Part shown: piece by piece, positions 1-8,230 of the stretch
Layout of the letters: every line of letters starts with the position of its first letter
Numbering within the stretch: the stretch's first letter is position 1
DNA from: Nonomuraea sp. SYSU D8015
GTDB lineage: Bacteria; Actinomycetota; Actinomycetes; Streptosporangiales; Streptosporangiaceae
Direction: 5' to 3'
DNA: 64,000 nucleotides
Assembly (NCBI RefSeq): GCF_008065375.1
Contig: NZ_VJYI01000009.1
Span: 124,001-188,000, forward strand
Program-made: the position numbers and the translations under genes
The notes under the pieces: model-generated
What the model was told of the DNA's origin: nothing
The model's input: only the letters and a program-made list of their open reading frames with translations
The model's database searches: none

Positions 1-517
1 CGGCGATCTGTTTGTACGACAGACCCTTGGCGACCAGCCTGAGCACCTCCGTCTCGCGCTCGGTCAGGCGCGGGCCGTCGGCCTGGACGTCCTGCGCGGC
101 CAGCCGCCGGTATTCGCCGAGGACGAGACCGGCGAGGCCGGGGGTGAACACGGCGTCGCCCTCGGCGGTGCGGCGGACCGCGTCGAGGAACTCCTCCCGG
201 CTGGCCGACTTCACCAGATATCCGGACGCGCCTGCCTTGACCGCTTCGAGAACGTCGTCCTGCTCCGCGCTGGCCGACAACACCAGCACCCTGGGCGGCG
301 GCTCCACCTCGGCCAGCCTCGCGGCCACCTCCGCGCCCGCCATGTCGGGCAGGCGCAGGTCGAGCACGACGACGTCCGGCCGCACGGCGGCCGCCGCCCG
401 CACCGCCTGCCGGCCCTCTCCCACGGTGGCCACGACCTCGTAGCCCGCCTCGGCGAGATCCCTGGCGACCCCGTCACGCCACATGGGATGGTCGTCCACC
501 ACCATGACCCGCACCAT
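1..517 (-). CDS. LuxR-family (NarL type) response regulator, 3' end cut by window
   Basis: This is a cytoplasmic DNA-binding response regulator, phosphorylated by a partner kinase. The receiver domain starts MVRVMVVDDHP, has the phospho-acceptor Asp at residue 53 (VVLDLRLPD) and the conserved Lys in GYLVKS. A LuxR helix-turn-helix begins at LTERETEVLRLVAKG and runs off the window after SYKQIA, so about 40 residues are missing. ATG at 517 is the only start that gives a complete receiver domain. It lies 163 bp downstream of the histidine kinase gene on the same strand, so the two probably form one two-component system. Its DNA target cannot be told from this sequence. Confidence 0.93.
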   Translation of the reverse strand, partial: MVRVMVVDDHPMWRDGVARDLAEAGYEVVATVGEGRQAVRAAAAVRPDVVVLDLRLPDMAGAEVAARLAEVEPPPRVLVLSASAEQDDVLEAVKAGASGYLVKSASREEFLDAVRRTAEGDAVFTPGLAGLVLGEYRRLAAQDVQADGPRLTERETEVLRLVAKGLSYKQIA

Positions 518-610
518 GCCGCAACTCTAGACCGCCGCGGCCCCGCCGCCCCCCGAAGTCACGCGCCCGAGAAGCCCCGGCCCCGAAGAGCCGTCCGAAG
601 GACCGCGGCC

Positions 611-634
611 CGAAACCGGGACCGAAACCGGGAC
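611..634. repeat. Two exact 12-bp tandem copies between kinase and regulator genes
   Basis: The unit CGAAACCGGGAC occurs twice head to tail, followed by a third partial CGAAAA. It sits in the 163-bp gap between the kinase stop and the regulator start. It may be simple slippage or part of a leader. No function can be assigned. Confidence 0.5.
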
Positions 635-680
635 CGAAAAGCCGGGCGGAGGCATTCTCGGTGTGCGGAGGCCGCAGCGG

Positions 681-1775
681 TCAGGTCGGGAGGGTGATCT
701 CGACCTCTGTGCCCTGACCCGGGACGCTGACGATCGAGACCTGACCGCCCAGCTCCGCCACCCGCCCCAGGATGGACTCGGCGACCCCCAGACGCCCGTC
801 GGCGCGGGCCTCGTCGAGGCGGCCTTCGGGGATGCCGGGCCCGTCGTCCCTGATGCTGACCGTCACCGTCCCTTCCCCCGACTCGGCCAGCACCCAGGCG
901 CGCGCCTGCGGCCCGCAGTGCGCGCGGACGTTGTCAAGGGCGGCCTTGACTGCGGCCGCGAGCTCGCCGGCGGCTTCGGCGGGCAGGAGCAGAGGGGTCG
1001 CCGGAGTGGAGACCGTGACCTCGGGCGAGGCGTGCCGGAGCAGGAGGGAACGCAGGTCGGTCGTGCCGCTGGGGGCGGGCCGGACGGCGATGAGCTCGCG
1101 CAGCGCGGCCTCCTGCTCCCCGGCCAGGCGCCCCAGTTCGGCCGCCTCGCCGCCGATCTGCCGCCCGCGCCGCTGGACCAGGGCGAGGACCTGCAGGACC
1201 GAGTCGTGGATGTCGCGGGCCAGGCGGTCGCGCTCGCGCTGGGCGGCCTCCATCTCGATGGCCCGCTGCATGCGTTCCTCAGCCTGCCTGGCCAGCTGGG
1301 CCACGTGCCCGACGACGACGCCGGCGAGGAACAGCAGGACGGCTCCGTTGACCACCACGGGCTCGTCGGGCGCGCGGACGAGCCACAGGTCACCGGCCGC
1401 CACCACGGCGGCCGCCACCGCGCCCGCCCGCCGCCCGGCGTGCACGGCCCAGGCCAGCACCGGCCCGGCCACCCAGGTCGCGGGGACCGGCATCGTGCCG
1501 GCGGCCCCTTGCAGGGAACCCTGCACATATGGGGTGGCCAGCAGACACCCCATCGTCACCAGCAGGTCCAGGGCCAGTAAGGGGCCGCGGCGCAGGCCGG
1601 GGATCGCATAGGCGTACGTGGTGCCGGCCGTCCACAGCGCCATCACGCCGATGACCAGCCAGCCCGCGACCGGCTCCTGGTAGCCGCGCTGCTGCGCCAT
1701 CAGCACTGCCGCGTACACCAGCGACGCCACGCGGTAGACCGCGATCGCCCGCCAGAACGGACCTTCGATGGCCAT
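681..1775 (-). CDS. Membrane sensor histidine kinase (HisKA_3 type, MacS-like)
   Basis: This is a 364-residue sensor kinase that should autophosphorylate on His190 (ARDIHDSVLQV) and pass the phosphate to the regulator encoded downstream. The first ~160 residues hold several hydrophobic segments with short loops and no large extracytoplasmic domain, which suggests sensing within the membrane. A helical linker and HisKA_3 dimerisation domain follow. The HATPase part has an N-box-like DNVRAHC (usually DNxxxHA) and the G1 box DDGPGIPEG. The start ATG at 1775 is preceded by GAGAAGG. The layout fits proteins annotated as MacS family in actinobacteria; that family name is from memory. The signal is unknown. 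Confidence 0.88.
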   Translation of the reverse strand: MAIEGPFWRAIAVYRVASLVYAAVLMAQQRGYQEPVAGWLVIGVMALWTAGTTYAYAIPGLRRGPLLALDLLVTMGCLLATPYVQGSLQGAAGTMPVPATWVAGPVLAWAVHAGRRAGAVAAAVVAAGDLWLVRAPDEPVVVNGAVLLFLAGVVVGHVAQLARQAEERMQRAIEMEAAQRERDRLARDIHDSVLQVLALVQRRGRQIGGEAAELGRLAGEQEAALRELIAVRPAPSGTTDLRSLLLRHASPEVTVSTPATPLLLPAEAAGELAAAVKAALDNVRAHCGPQARAWVLAESGEGTVTVSIRDDGPGIPEGRLDEARADGRLGVAESILGRVAELGGQVSIVSVPGQGTEVEITLPT

Positions 1776-1890
1776 GAGCCCTTCTCATGTTTCCGACACG
1801 CCAGGTTGACAGATAGTTTGGGTATCCATGCGAAAGGGACAGACCAGATGGCACAATCCGGTAACCCCCTAACTCAAGGAACCTCCCTCT

Positions 1891-2757
1891 ATGACCTCAG
1901 CTGTAAATCATTTCACCCATGGTCTGCTCACACCGGCGCTCGCCTACGTGATGTCCTGCATTGGGTCGATGCTGGGGCTGCGGCTCACCGCCCAGGCCCA
2001 CGCCTCACGGGGCGGCGCGAGGGCGCGCTGGCTGCTCGGCGCGGCGGTGTCCATCGGCGGCACCGGCATCTGGGTCATGCACTTCATCGCCATGATGGGC
2101 TTCGACGTGGAGGGCACGCAGATCAAGTATGACGTGCCGCTCACCGTGGCCTCGGCGCTCGTCGCGATCGTGGTCGTGGGGACCGGCCTGTTCCTCGTCT
2201 CCTACGGCCGCGGCCGGATCCTGGCGCTCCTCGGCGGCGGCCTGCTCACCGGTCTCGGCGTGGCCTCCATGCACTACCTGGGCATGTACGCCATGAACAT
2301 GTCCGCCCACGTCTCCTACGACCGTGTCATCGTGGCCCTCTCCGTGGGCATCGCCGTGGTCGCCGCGACCGTGGCGCTCTGGTTCACCCTCAGGGTCAAG
2401 AAGCCTGTCTGGATCACCGCCGCCGCCCTCGTCATGGGCGTCGCCGTTTCCGGCATGCACTACACCGGCATGTACGCCATGCACGTCACGGTCGACTCCG
2501 AACCCGGCGTGGTCGCCGGAGCCGACGCCCTCGACTTCCTCGTCCCGCTCATGACCGTGATCAGCCTGATCACGCTGACCATGCTGCTCATGGTGCTCCT
2601 GTCCCCGTCCGAGGAGGAATTGCACGAGGACGCCGAACTCGTGGCCAGACTGGAATTGCGCCGGCGCACCGCCCACCAACAGCAACAACTCGCTTACCCG
2701 GCGCCGCCGATTTCGGGTCGGCAACAAATGGAGCCCATGCGGGTCCGTAGAAGATAG
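1891..2757 (+). CDS. MHYT-domain integral membrane sensor protein (first of two)
   Basis: This 288-residue protein is almost entirely membrane. It carries the three signature motifs of the MHYT domain, MHFIAM, MHYLGM and MHYTGM, spaced through about six to seven transmembrane helices. In this family the Met/His residues are thought to bind copper and sense a diatomic gas such as O2, CO or NO. No GGDEF, EAL or kinase output domain is attached; the cytoplasmic tail after PSEEEL is only ~50 polar residues, so output would need a partner. An AAGGA-type ribosome site precedes ATG 1891. The next gene is a close paralogue, which suggests tandem duplication. Confidence 0.9.
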   Translation: MTSAVNHFTHGLLTPALAYVMSCIGSMLGLRLTAQAHASRGGARARWLLGAAVSIGGTGIWVMHFIAMMGFDVEGTQIKYDVPLTVASALVAIVVVGTGLFLVSYGRGRILALLGGGLLTGLGVASMHYLGMYAMNMSAHVSYDRVIVALSVGIAVVAATVALWFTLRVKKPVWITAAALVMGVAVSGMHYTGMYAMHVTVDSEPGVVAGADALDFLVPLMTVISLITLTMLLMVLLSPSEEELHEDAELVARLELRRRTAHQQQQLAYPAPPISGRQQMEPMRVRRR

Positions 2758-2820
2758 TTGCGCGGGCGGCGACACCCTGTTCATACTCCCTTATCGGTGC
2801 GTAAGGGATGGGTGGGGGAT

Positions 2821-3639
2821 ATGTCGCCGATTGACCATTTCTCGTTCGGATTATTAACGCCGGTTCTCGCGTACATCATGTCGAGCGTGGGCTCCATGCT
2901 GGGCCTTCTGCTCACGTCGCGGGCGCGGCTCCTGGGCGGGCGCGAGGGCAAATACTGGTTGGTCGGCGCCGCCTTCGCGATCGGCGGCACCGGCATCTGG
3001 ACGATGCATTTCATAGCGATGCTGGGCTTCTCGGTGAGCGGCACGGTGATCCGCTACGACGTGCCGCTCACCGCGCTCTCGGCGCTCATCGCGGTCGTCG
3101 TCGTGGGCATGGGGCTGTTCCTCGCATCGTACGGCGGGGAGCGCCTGCCGTTCCTGCTCGGCGGCGGGATCCTGACCGGGTCCGGCGTGGCGAGCATGCA
3201 CTACCTGGGCATGGCCGCGATGAACATGTCCGGCCACGTCAGCTACGACCCCGTCGTCGTCTCGCTCTCGGTCCTGATCGCGATCGCGGCGGCGACGGTG
3301 GCGCTGTGGTTCACGTTGCGGGTCAGCGGCGCGCTCAAGATCGGCGCGGCGGCGCTGGTGATGGGCGTGGCGGTCACCGGCATGCACTACACGGGGATGT
3401 ATTCTATGTCGGTGCGGACGCACGGCGACCTGGCGGCGGTGCCCGGGGCCAAGGCCATCGACTTCCTGCTGCCGCTGATCGTCGGCATCAGCGTCATCAC
3501 CGTGGGGCTGCTGCTCGCCGTCATTCTGTCGCCGTCGGAAAAAGAACTGCGCAGTGAGGCGGAATTCCGCGACCGGCTGCGGGATCGCGACGAGGGCGCG
3601 CCGCCCGAGGTGGACCTCTTCGGCACGCCCCGCCGCTGA
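2821..3639 (+). CDS. MHYT-domain integral membrane sensor protein (second of two)
   Basis: This 272-residue paralogue of the preceding gene has the same MHFIAM, MHYLGM and MHYTGM motifs and the same PSEKEL end to its last helix, followed by a short charged tail. I place the start at ATG 2821 (MSPIDHFSFG), which lines up with the start of the first copy (TSAVNHFTHG) and has a GGTGGGGG purine run just upstream. An in-frame extension to 2758 would add 21 unlikely residues. The two copies are separated by 63 bp and read the same way, so they are probably co-transcribed. No output domain is present. A metal- or gas-sensing role is family knowledge only. Confidence 0.88.
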   Translation: MSPIDHFSFGLLTPVLAYIMSSVGSMLGLLLTSRARLLGGREGKYWLVGAAFAIGGTGIWTMHFIAMLGFSVSGTVIRYDVPLTALSALIAVVVVGMGLFLASYGGERLPFLLGGGILTGSGVASMHYLGMAAMNMSGHVSYDPVVVSLSVLIAIAAATVALWFTLRVSGALKIGAAALVMGVAVTGMHYTGMYSMSVRTHGDLAAVPGAKAIDFLLPLIVGISVITVGLLLAVILSPSEKELRSEAEFRDRLRDRDEGAPPEVDLFGTPRR

Positions 3640-3653
3640 CTGAATATTCCCTG

Positions 3654-3753
3654 GGGTACGGCTCGCGACGCGTGGTGGGCCGCCGACTCTTGCGGCGCGA
3701 GCCGTACCCTTGAGCGGGTTGTAGCGGAAAACCCCGCTGACTCAAAGGTACGG
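3654..3753. terminator. Convergent-gene terminator region with three alternative pairing arms
   Basis: A 14-bp perfect stem joins 3654-3667 and 3696-3709 (core GGTACGGCTCGCG with its complement). The right arm can instead pair with a third arm at 3741-3754, because GGTACGGC occurs in both arms one and three; that pairing extends through CTCAAAGGTACGG with one mismatch. A smaller AGCGGG/CCCGCT stem lies between. It separates the convergent MHYT and phosphofructokinase genes and is probably a bidirectional terminator. Confidence 0.65.
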
Positions 3754-3777
3754 CCGCCGCTTGCAAGCCGCTTTCAA

Positions 3778-4803
3778 CTAACCGAAGAACACCTCGGCCT
3801 CGGCATAGCGCTCCACCGGCACGGTCTTCAGCTCGGCCGTGGCCTCGTCGAGGCCGACCCGGATGATGTCGGTGCCGCGCAGCGCGACCATCTTGCCGTA
3901 GTCGCCCTCGTGGACCGCGTCGATGGCCTGCAGCCCGAACCTGGTGGCCAGCACCCGGTCGTAGGCCGTCGGGGTGCCGCCGCGCTGGATGTGGCCGAGC
4001 ACCGTGGTGCGGGCCTCCTTGCCGGTGCGCTTCTCGATCTCCTTGGCCAGCACCTCGCCGATGCCGCCCAGCCGGACGTGGCCGAAGGCGTCGAGCTCGC
4101 CGGTCTGCAGCTCCATCTGGCCCTCGACGGGGTGGGCGCCCTCGGCGACCACGATGATCGGCGAGTAGCGGGTGCGGAAGCGGGACTCGACGTATTCGCA
4201 GACCCGGTCGATGTCGAAGGGCTTCTCGGGGATGAGGATGACGTTGGCGCCGCCCGCCATGCCCGCGTGCAGCGCGATCCAGCCGGCGTGCCGGCCCATG
4301 ACCTCGCAGATGAGGGCCCGGTGGTGGGACTCGGCGGTGGTGTGGAGGCGGTCGATGGCCTCCACGGCGATGTTGACGGCGGTGTCGAAGCCGAAGGTGT
4401 AGTCGGTGCCCGACAGGTCGTTGTCGATGGTCTTGGGCACACCCACGACCTTGACGTCGCGGTCGGAGAGCTGCTTGGCGACGCCGAGGGTGTCCTCGCC
4501 GCCGATGGCGATCAGCGCGTCGACCCCGGTGGCGGCCAGATTCTCCTTGATCCGGTCGACGCCGCCCTCGATCTTGATCGGGTTGGTCCGGGACGAGCCC
4601 AGGATGGTCCCGCCGCGCGGCAGGATGCCTCGCACGGCCTGGATGTCGAGGGGCATCGTGTCGCCTTCCAAGGGGCCGCGCCAGCCGTCGCGGAAGCCGA
4701 CGAACTCATGGCCGTAGACGCTCACCCCCTTACGGACCACTGCCCTGATCACGGCGTTGAGCCCGGGGCAGTCGCCGCCCCCTGTGAGCACTCCGATACG
4801 CAT
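3778..4803 (-). CDS. 6-phosphofructokinase, PPi-dependent type by active-site residues
   Basis: This 341-residue group III PfkA phosphorylates fructose 6-phosphate in glycolysis, reversibly if PPi is the donor. It has the phosphate-loop start GVLTGGGDCPGLN, the catalytic PKTIDND (K124, D127 and D129 region), MGRHAGW and the sugar-phosphate site HIQRGGTPTA. Residue 104 is Asp in GGEDT and residue 124 is Lys. In Amycolatopsis methanolica PPi-PFK this D104/K124 pair marks pyrophosphate use, whereas ATP enzymes of the group have Gly104. The start ATG at 4803 has a strong GGGAGGA site. It is divergent from glycerol kinase across 132 bp holding a DasR-like palindrome. Donor preference is inferred. 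Confidence 0.93.
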   Translation of the reverse strand: MRIGVLTGGGDCPGLNAVIRAVVRKGVSVYGHEFVGFRDGWRGPLEGDTMPLDIQAVRGILPRGGTILGSSRTNPIKIEGGVDRIKENLAATGVDALIAIGGEDTLGVAKQLSDRDVKVVGVPKTIDNDLSGTDYTFGFDTAVNIAVEAIDRLHTTAESHHRALICEVMGRHAGWIALHAGMAGGANVILIPEKPFDIDRVCEYVESRFRTRYSPIIVVAEGAHPVEGQMELQTGELDAFGHVRLGGIGEVLAKEIEKRTGKEARTTVLGHIQRGGTPTAYDRVLATRFGLQAIDAVHEGDYGKMVALRGTDIIRVGLDEATAELKTVPVERYAEAEVFFG

Positions 4804-4861
4804 GGCGGGTTCCTCCCGATAGGGTTCACGAACCGAACCTCAGTATTCAGACTCGCATTGT

Positions 4862-4893
4862 GCCCGTCTCCACGGGCAGTGGTCTAGACCAAA
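4862..4893. promoter_or_regulatory. DasR-like operator (dre) plus adjacent small hairpin
   Basis: The perfect 12-bp palindrome TGGTCTAGACCA lies at 4880-4891 within AGTGGTCTAGACCAAA (4878-4893). The Streptomyces DasR consensus is ACTGGTCTAGACCACT, with G also allowed at the second position, so the whole core and most flanks match. Just upstream, TGCCCGT/ACGGGCA (4862-4878) forms a 7-bp stem with a CTCC loop. The site is between divergent pfk and glpK and could control either. A GntR/DasR protein binding here is inference from the motif. Confidence 0.7.
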
Positions 4894-4935
4894 CGCCAGG
4901 TCCGCAAACCAAACCCTTGCGAGGAGTGAAATTTC

Positions 4936-6393
4936 GTGAGTGTGCTGGCCATCGACGCCGGGACAACCGGGGTAACCGCGCTCGTAGTCACCGAAAACGG
5001 GCAGATCGCCTCCAAGGGGTACGAGGAATTCGCGCAGCACTTTCCCGAGCCCGGGTGGGTGGAGCACAATCCCGAGGACATCTGGCAGGCCACCCTGTCG
5101 GCGTGCGCCGCCGCGCTGCGCGGCGCCGGCGAGCCGCCGGCCTGCGTCGGCATCACCAACCAGCGCGAGACCGCGGTGCTGTGGGACCGCCGCACGCTGG
5201 CCGCGCCGCGCCGGGCGATCGTCTGGCAGGACCGCCGCACGGCCGGGGTGTGCGAGCGGCTGCGCTCGGCCGGGCACGAGCCGCGGGTGTCGGAGCTGAC
5301 CGGGCTGCGCCTCGACCCCTACTTCACGGCCACGAAGCTGACCTGGCTGGCCGAGCACGACGAGCGGACGTGGGCGGGCGTGGAGTCCGGAAATGTGGCC
5401 GTGGGGACGGTGGACTCATACCTGATCGCCAGGCTCACGGCGGGCGCGCGGCACGTGACCGACGCGTCCAACGCCTCCCGCACCCTCCTGTACGGCCTGC
5501 GGTCCGGCGGCTGGGAGCCGGAGCTGTGCGAGCTGTTCGGGGTGCCCGAGGCGGCGCTGCCGGACATCGTGCCCAACCACGGGCCGCTCGGCAGCACCGA
5601 CCCGGCCGCGTTCCTGGGACTGGAGCTGCCGATCAGCGGCGTGGCGGGCGACCAGCAGGCGGCGTTGTTCGGGCAGACGTGCTTCGACGTGGGCGACGTC
5701 AAGTGCACCTACGGCACGGGCTCGTTCGTGCTGACCAACACCGGCGGTGAGATCGTGCGCTCGCAGTCCGGGCTGCTGACCACGGTGGCCTGGCAGGAGC
5801 CGTCGGGCGCGCGGACGTTCGCGCTGGAGGGGTCGATCTTCGTGACGGGCGCGGCCGTGCAGTGGCTGCGCGACGGGCTCGGGCTGATCGGGACGGCGCC
5901 GGAGTCGGAGGCCGTGGCGCGCACCGTGCCCGACAGCGGGGGCGTGGTGTTCGTGCCCGCGCTGACGGGGCTGGGGGCGCCGCACTGGGATCCGCGGGCG
6001 CGCGGGCTGATCACGGGCATCACCCGCGGCACGACCCGGGCCCACCTCGTCAGGGCCACCCTGGAGGCGATCGCGTTCGAGGTGCGGGACGTGGTCGAGG
6101 TGATGACCGGCGGCACGGTGCCGGTGCTCAAGGCCGACGGCGGGGCCAGCGCCAACGACCTGCTCATGCAGCTCCAGGCCGACCAGCTGGGCGCGGCCGT
6201 GGAGCGGCCGGTGATCCAGGAGACGACGGCGCTGGGCGCGGCGTTCCTGGCCGGGCTCGGCTCCGGCGTGTGGGCGTCGAAGGCTGAGCTGCGCAAGACC
6301 TGGCAGCTGGAGCGGCGCTTCGAGCCCGGCGCCCGCGACGACGACGCCTACGAGCGGTGGCGGGCGGCCGTGCGGCTGGCGTCGGCTACCTGA
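4936..6393 (+). CDS. glpK: Glycerol kinase
   Basis: This 485-residue FGGY-family kinase converts glycerol and ATP to sn-glycerol 3-phosphate. It has the N-terminal phosphate motif DAGTTGVTALV, the glycerol-binding NQRET (R77, E78) and WQDRRT, the catalytic Asp in GDQQAALFGQ (D239) and the FGGY signature region in the C-terminal half (GGASAND). The length is slightly below the usual ~500. The GTG start at 4936 has GAGGAG about nine bases upstream. No glpF or glpD is adjacent, so glycerol uptake and oxidation genes must lie elsewhere. Its stop overlaps the convergent lactonase gene by 8 bp. The dre-like site upstream suggests control by amino-sugar status. Confidence 0.95.
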   Translation: MSVLAIDAGTTGVTALVVTENGQIASKGYEEFAQHFPEPGWVEHNPEDIWQATLSACAAALRGAGEPPACVGITNQRETAVLWDRRTLAAPRRAIVWQDRRTAGVCERLRSAGHEPRVSELTGLRLDPYFTATKLTWLAEHDERTWAGVESGNVAVGTVDSYLIARLTAGARHVTDASNASRTLLYGLRSGGWEPELCELFGVPEAALPDIVPNHGPLGSTDPAAFLGLELPISGVAGDQQAALFGQTCFDVGDVKCTYGTGSFVLTNTGGEIVRSQSGLLTTVAWQEPSGARTFALEGSIFVTGAAVQWLRDGLGLIGTAPESEAVARTVPDSGGVVFVPALTGLGAPHWDPRARGLITGITRGTTRAHLVRATLEAIAFEVRDVVEVMTGGTVPVLKADGGASANDLLMQLQADQLGAAVERPVIQETTALGAAFLAGLGSGVWASKAELRKTWQLERRFEPGARDDDAYERWRAAVRLASAT

Positions 6394-7288
6394 TCAGCAC
6401 GCAGGCCGGGCTCTCGACCTCGTACGTCTCCCCGGTCGGCTCCGGGACCCCGTCGCGGAGGGCGAAGACGGTCACGGCGTGCGAGTTCTGGTTCGCGACG
6501 TAGAGGCGGTCGCCGTCGATGGCGAAGTGCCGGGGCCAGTCGCCGCCGGAGGGCACCTCGGCCACCGGTGACAGGTCGGCGGCGCTCAACACCGCGATCG
6601 TGTCGGGGCCCCGGTTGGCCACGTAGACGAAGTCGCCGTCGAGCTGCAGGTGGGAGGGGAAGTTCGCGCCTTCGGCACGCGAGGCCGGGGCGGTCGTGCG
6701 CCGCTCGCCGTCGATGAGGACGACGGTGCCGTCGAGCTCCCCCGCGACGTACAGGCGGTCGCCGGCGAAGGCGAAGTGGCGCGGGCCGGTGCCGGGGTGC
6801 AGCGTGATCGGCTCCAGGGGCGTGCCGTCGGGGCGGTAGCGGCGGATCTCGTCGGTGCCGAGGTCCGAGACGTGCAGGACGCCGTCGTGGAAGACCGCCT
6901 GGTGGGCGTGCGGCCCCTCCTGGCGCTCGGGGTCGGGGCCCGAGCCCTCGTGCCGCAGGACGATCGGGTCGCCGTCGAACGCGCCGCGGGCGTCGAGCGG
7001 CTGGAGGATCGCGGTGCCGTCGCCGTAGTTGGCCGCCGCGAGGAGGGTGCCGGCCGGGTCCACGGCGACGTGGCAGGGCAGCGAGCCCTCGCTCGGCCGC
7101 TCGTCCAGCGGCCTGAGCCCGTCGCGGGCGTCGAAGGCGGTCAGCCATCCGCGTTCGAGCTCGCCGGCCGCGTACAGCACCGGCAGGGTGGGGTGGGCGG
7201 CCAGGAACGACGGTGAGGCGATCCTGGTGAGGTCGCCGCCGAGGGTGACGATGCCCGGGCCGTATCCGCCGATGTGCACGTGCTTCAC
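6386..7288 (-). CDS. Lactonase-family seven-bladed beta-propeller protein
   Basis: This 300-residue cytoplasmic protein shows the repeated beta-propeller pattern of the YbhE/Pgl lactonase family: LPVLYAAGE, TLLAAANYGDGT, VLHVSDLGTDEIRRY, GPRHFAFAGDRLYVAGE, FVYVANRGPDTIAVL and WPRHFAIDGDRLYVANQ. The HAHQ and PRHF motifs fit 6-phosphogluconolactonase-like members, but many homologues have unknown substrates. It is shorter than E. coli Pgl (~330). I use the GTG start at 7288, with GAGGATC upstream. The gene is divergent from the MarR-GNAT fusion with only 30 bp between starts, so that regulator may control it. Enzyme activity is probable, not shown. Confidence 0.82.
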   Translation of the reverse strand: MKHVHIGGYGPGIVTLGGDLTRIASPSFLAAHPTLPVLYAAGELERGWLTAFDARDGLRPLDERPSEGSLPCHVAVDPAGTLLAAANYGDGTAILQPLDARGAFDGDPIVLRHEGSGPDPERQEGPHAHQAVFHDGVLHVSDLGTDEIRRYRPDGTPLEPITLHPGTGPRHFAFAGDRLYVAGELDGTVVLIDGERRTTAPASRAEGANFPSHLQLDGDFVYVANRGPDTIAVLSAADLSPVAEVPSGGDWPRHFAIDGDRLYVANQNSHAVTVFALRDGVPEPTGETYEVESPACVLIR

Positions 7289-7318
7289 AGGGGGATCCTC
7301 TCATGGTTGACTAGAGCA

Positions 7319-8230
7319 ATGAGTTCGTTGACGGAAGCAAGGGTCTCTGAGGTCCGAGCCTTCAACAGGTTCTATACGAAGGTCATCGGGGTCCTCCAGG
7401 CGGGGATGCTGGACTCGCCGTACTCGCTGACCGAGGTGAGGGTGCTGTTCGAGCTCGCGCACGCCGAGCGGATGGAGACCGGCGAGCTGCGCGCGCTGCT
7501 CGACCTGGACGCGGGCTACCTCAGCAGGATCCTGGCCCGCTTCGAGGGCGACGGGCTGGTCGAGCGAGAGCGGTCGGCGGCCGACGCGCGCAAGCAGCTC
7601 GTCCGCCTCACGGCCGACGGCGCGGCCACGTTCGCCGATCTCGACCGGCGCTCGGCCGACGAGATCGAGCGGCTCCTCGCCCGGCTGCCGGACTCCGACC
7701 AGGAGCGGCTGGTCGCGAGCATGGCGACGATCCGAGGGCTCCTGGCCCCCGGATCCGCGCCGGAACCGTACGTGATCAGGCCGCCGCGCACCGGCGACCT
7801 GGGGTGGGTCGTCTACCGGCACGGCGAGCTCTACAGCCGCGAGTACGGGTGGGGCACCGCGTTCGAGCAGACCGTCGCCCAGATCGTCGGCGAGCTCGAC
7901 TTCTCGAAGGACGCCGGCTGGATCGCCGAGGTCGGCGGGCGGCGCGTCGGCTGCGTCTTCTTCGTGCGCCAGGACGACCGGACGGCCAAGCTGCGGATGC
8001 TGCTGGTCGAGCCGTCCGCGCGCGGCATGGGCATCGGGCGGCGGCTGGTGGACGAGTGCCTGCGGCACGCCCGGGCGGAGGGCTGCAAGCGGATCACGCT
8101 GTGGACGCGCGACTGCCTGGTGAGCGCGCGGCGTATCTACCAGGCAGCCGGGTTCGAGCTGGTGTCGGAGGAGAAGGGGACGGAGAACGGGGTCGAGCTC
8201 ACCGAGCAGTGGTGGGCCCGCGACCTCTGA
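7319..8230 (+). CDS. MarR-type winged helix fused to GNAT acetyltransferase
   Basis: The 303-residue protein has two domains. Residues ~1-140 form a MarR winged helix (SPYSLTEVRVLFELAH, LDAGYLSRILARFEGDGLVER, DARKQLVRLTADG). Residues ~155-300 form a GNAT N-acetyltransferase with the acetyl-CoA loop VEPSARGMGIGRRLVDECLRHA and a terminal ELTEQWWARDL. Fusions of this layout are common in bacteria, but substrates are mostly unknown. ATG 7319 is chosen because the upstream in-frame residues are junk overlapping the lactonase promoter; no clear ribosome site precedes it, so it may be leaderless. Its end overlaps the convergent MmpL gene by 32 bp. Confidence 0.88.
   Translation: MSSLTEARVSEVRAFNRFYTKVIGVLQAGMLDSPYSLTEVRVLFELAHAERMETGELRALLDLDAGYLSRILARFEGDGLVERERSAADARKQLVRLTADGAATFADLDRRSADEIERLLARLPDSDQERLVASMATIRGLLAPGSAPEPYVIRPPRTGDLGWVVYRHGELYSREYGWGTAFEQTVAQIVGELDFSKDAGWIAEVGGRRVGCVFFVRQDDRTAKLRMLLVEPSARGMGIGRRLVDECLRHARAEGCKRITLWTRDCLVSARRIYQAAGFELVSEEKGTENGVELTEQWWARDL

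Noticed and set aside
1806..1830. TTGACA as a promoter for the MHYT genes
   Set aside because: No acceptable -10 lies at 16-19 bp spacing, so I could not support it.
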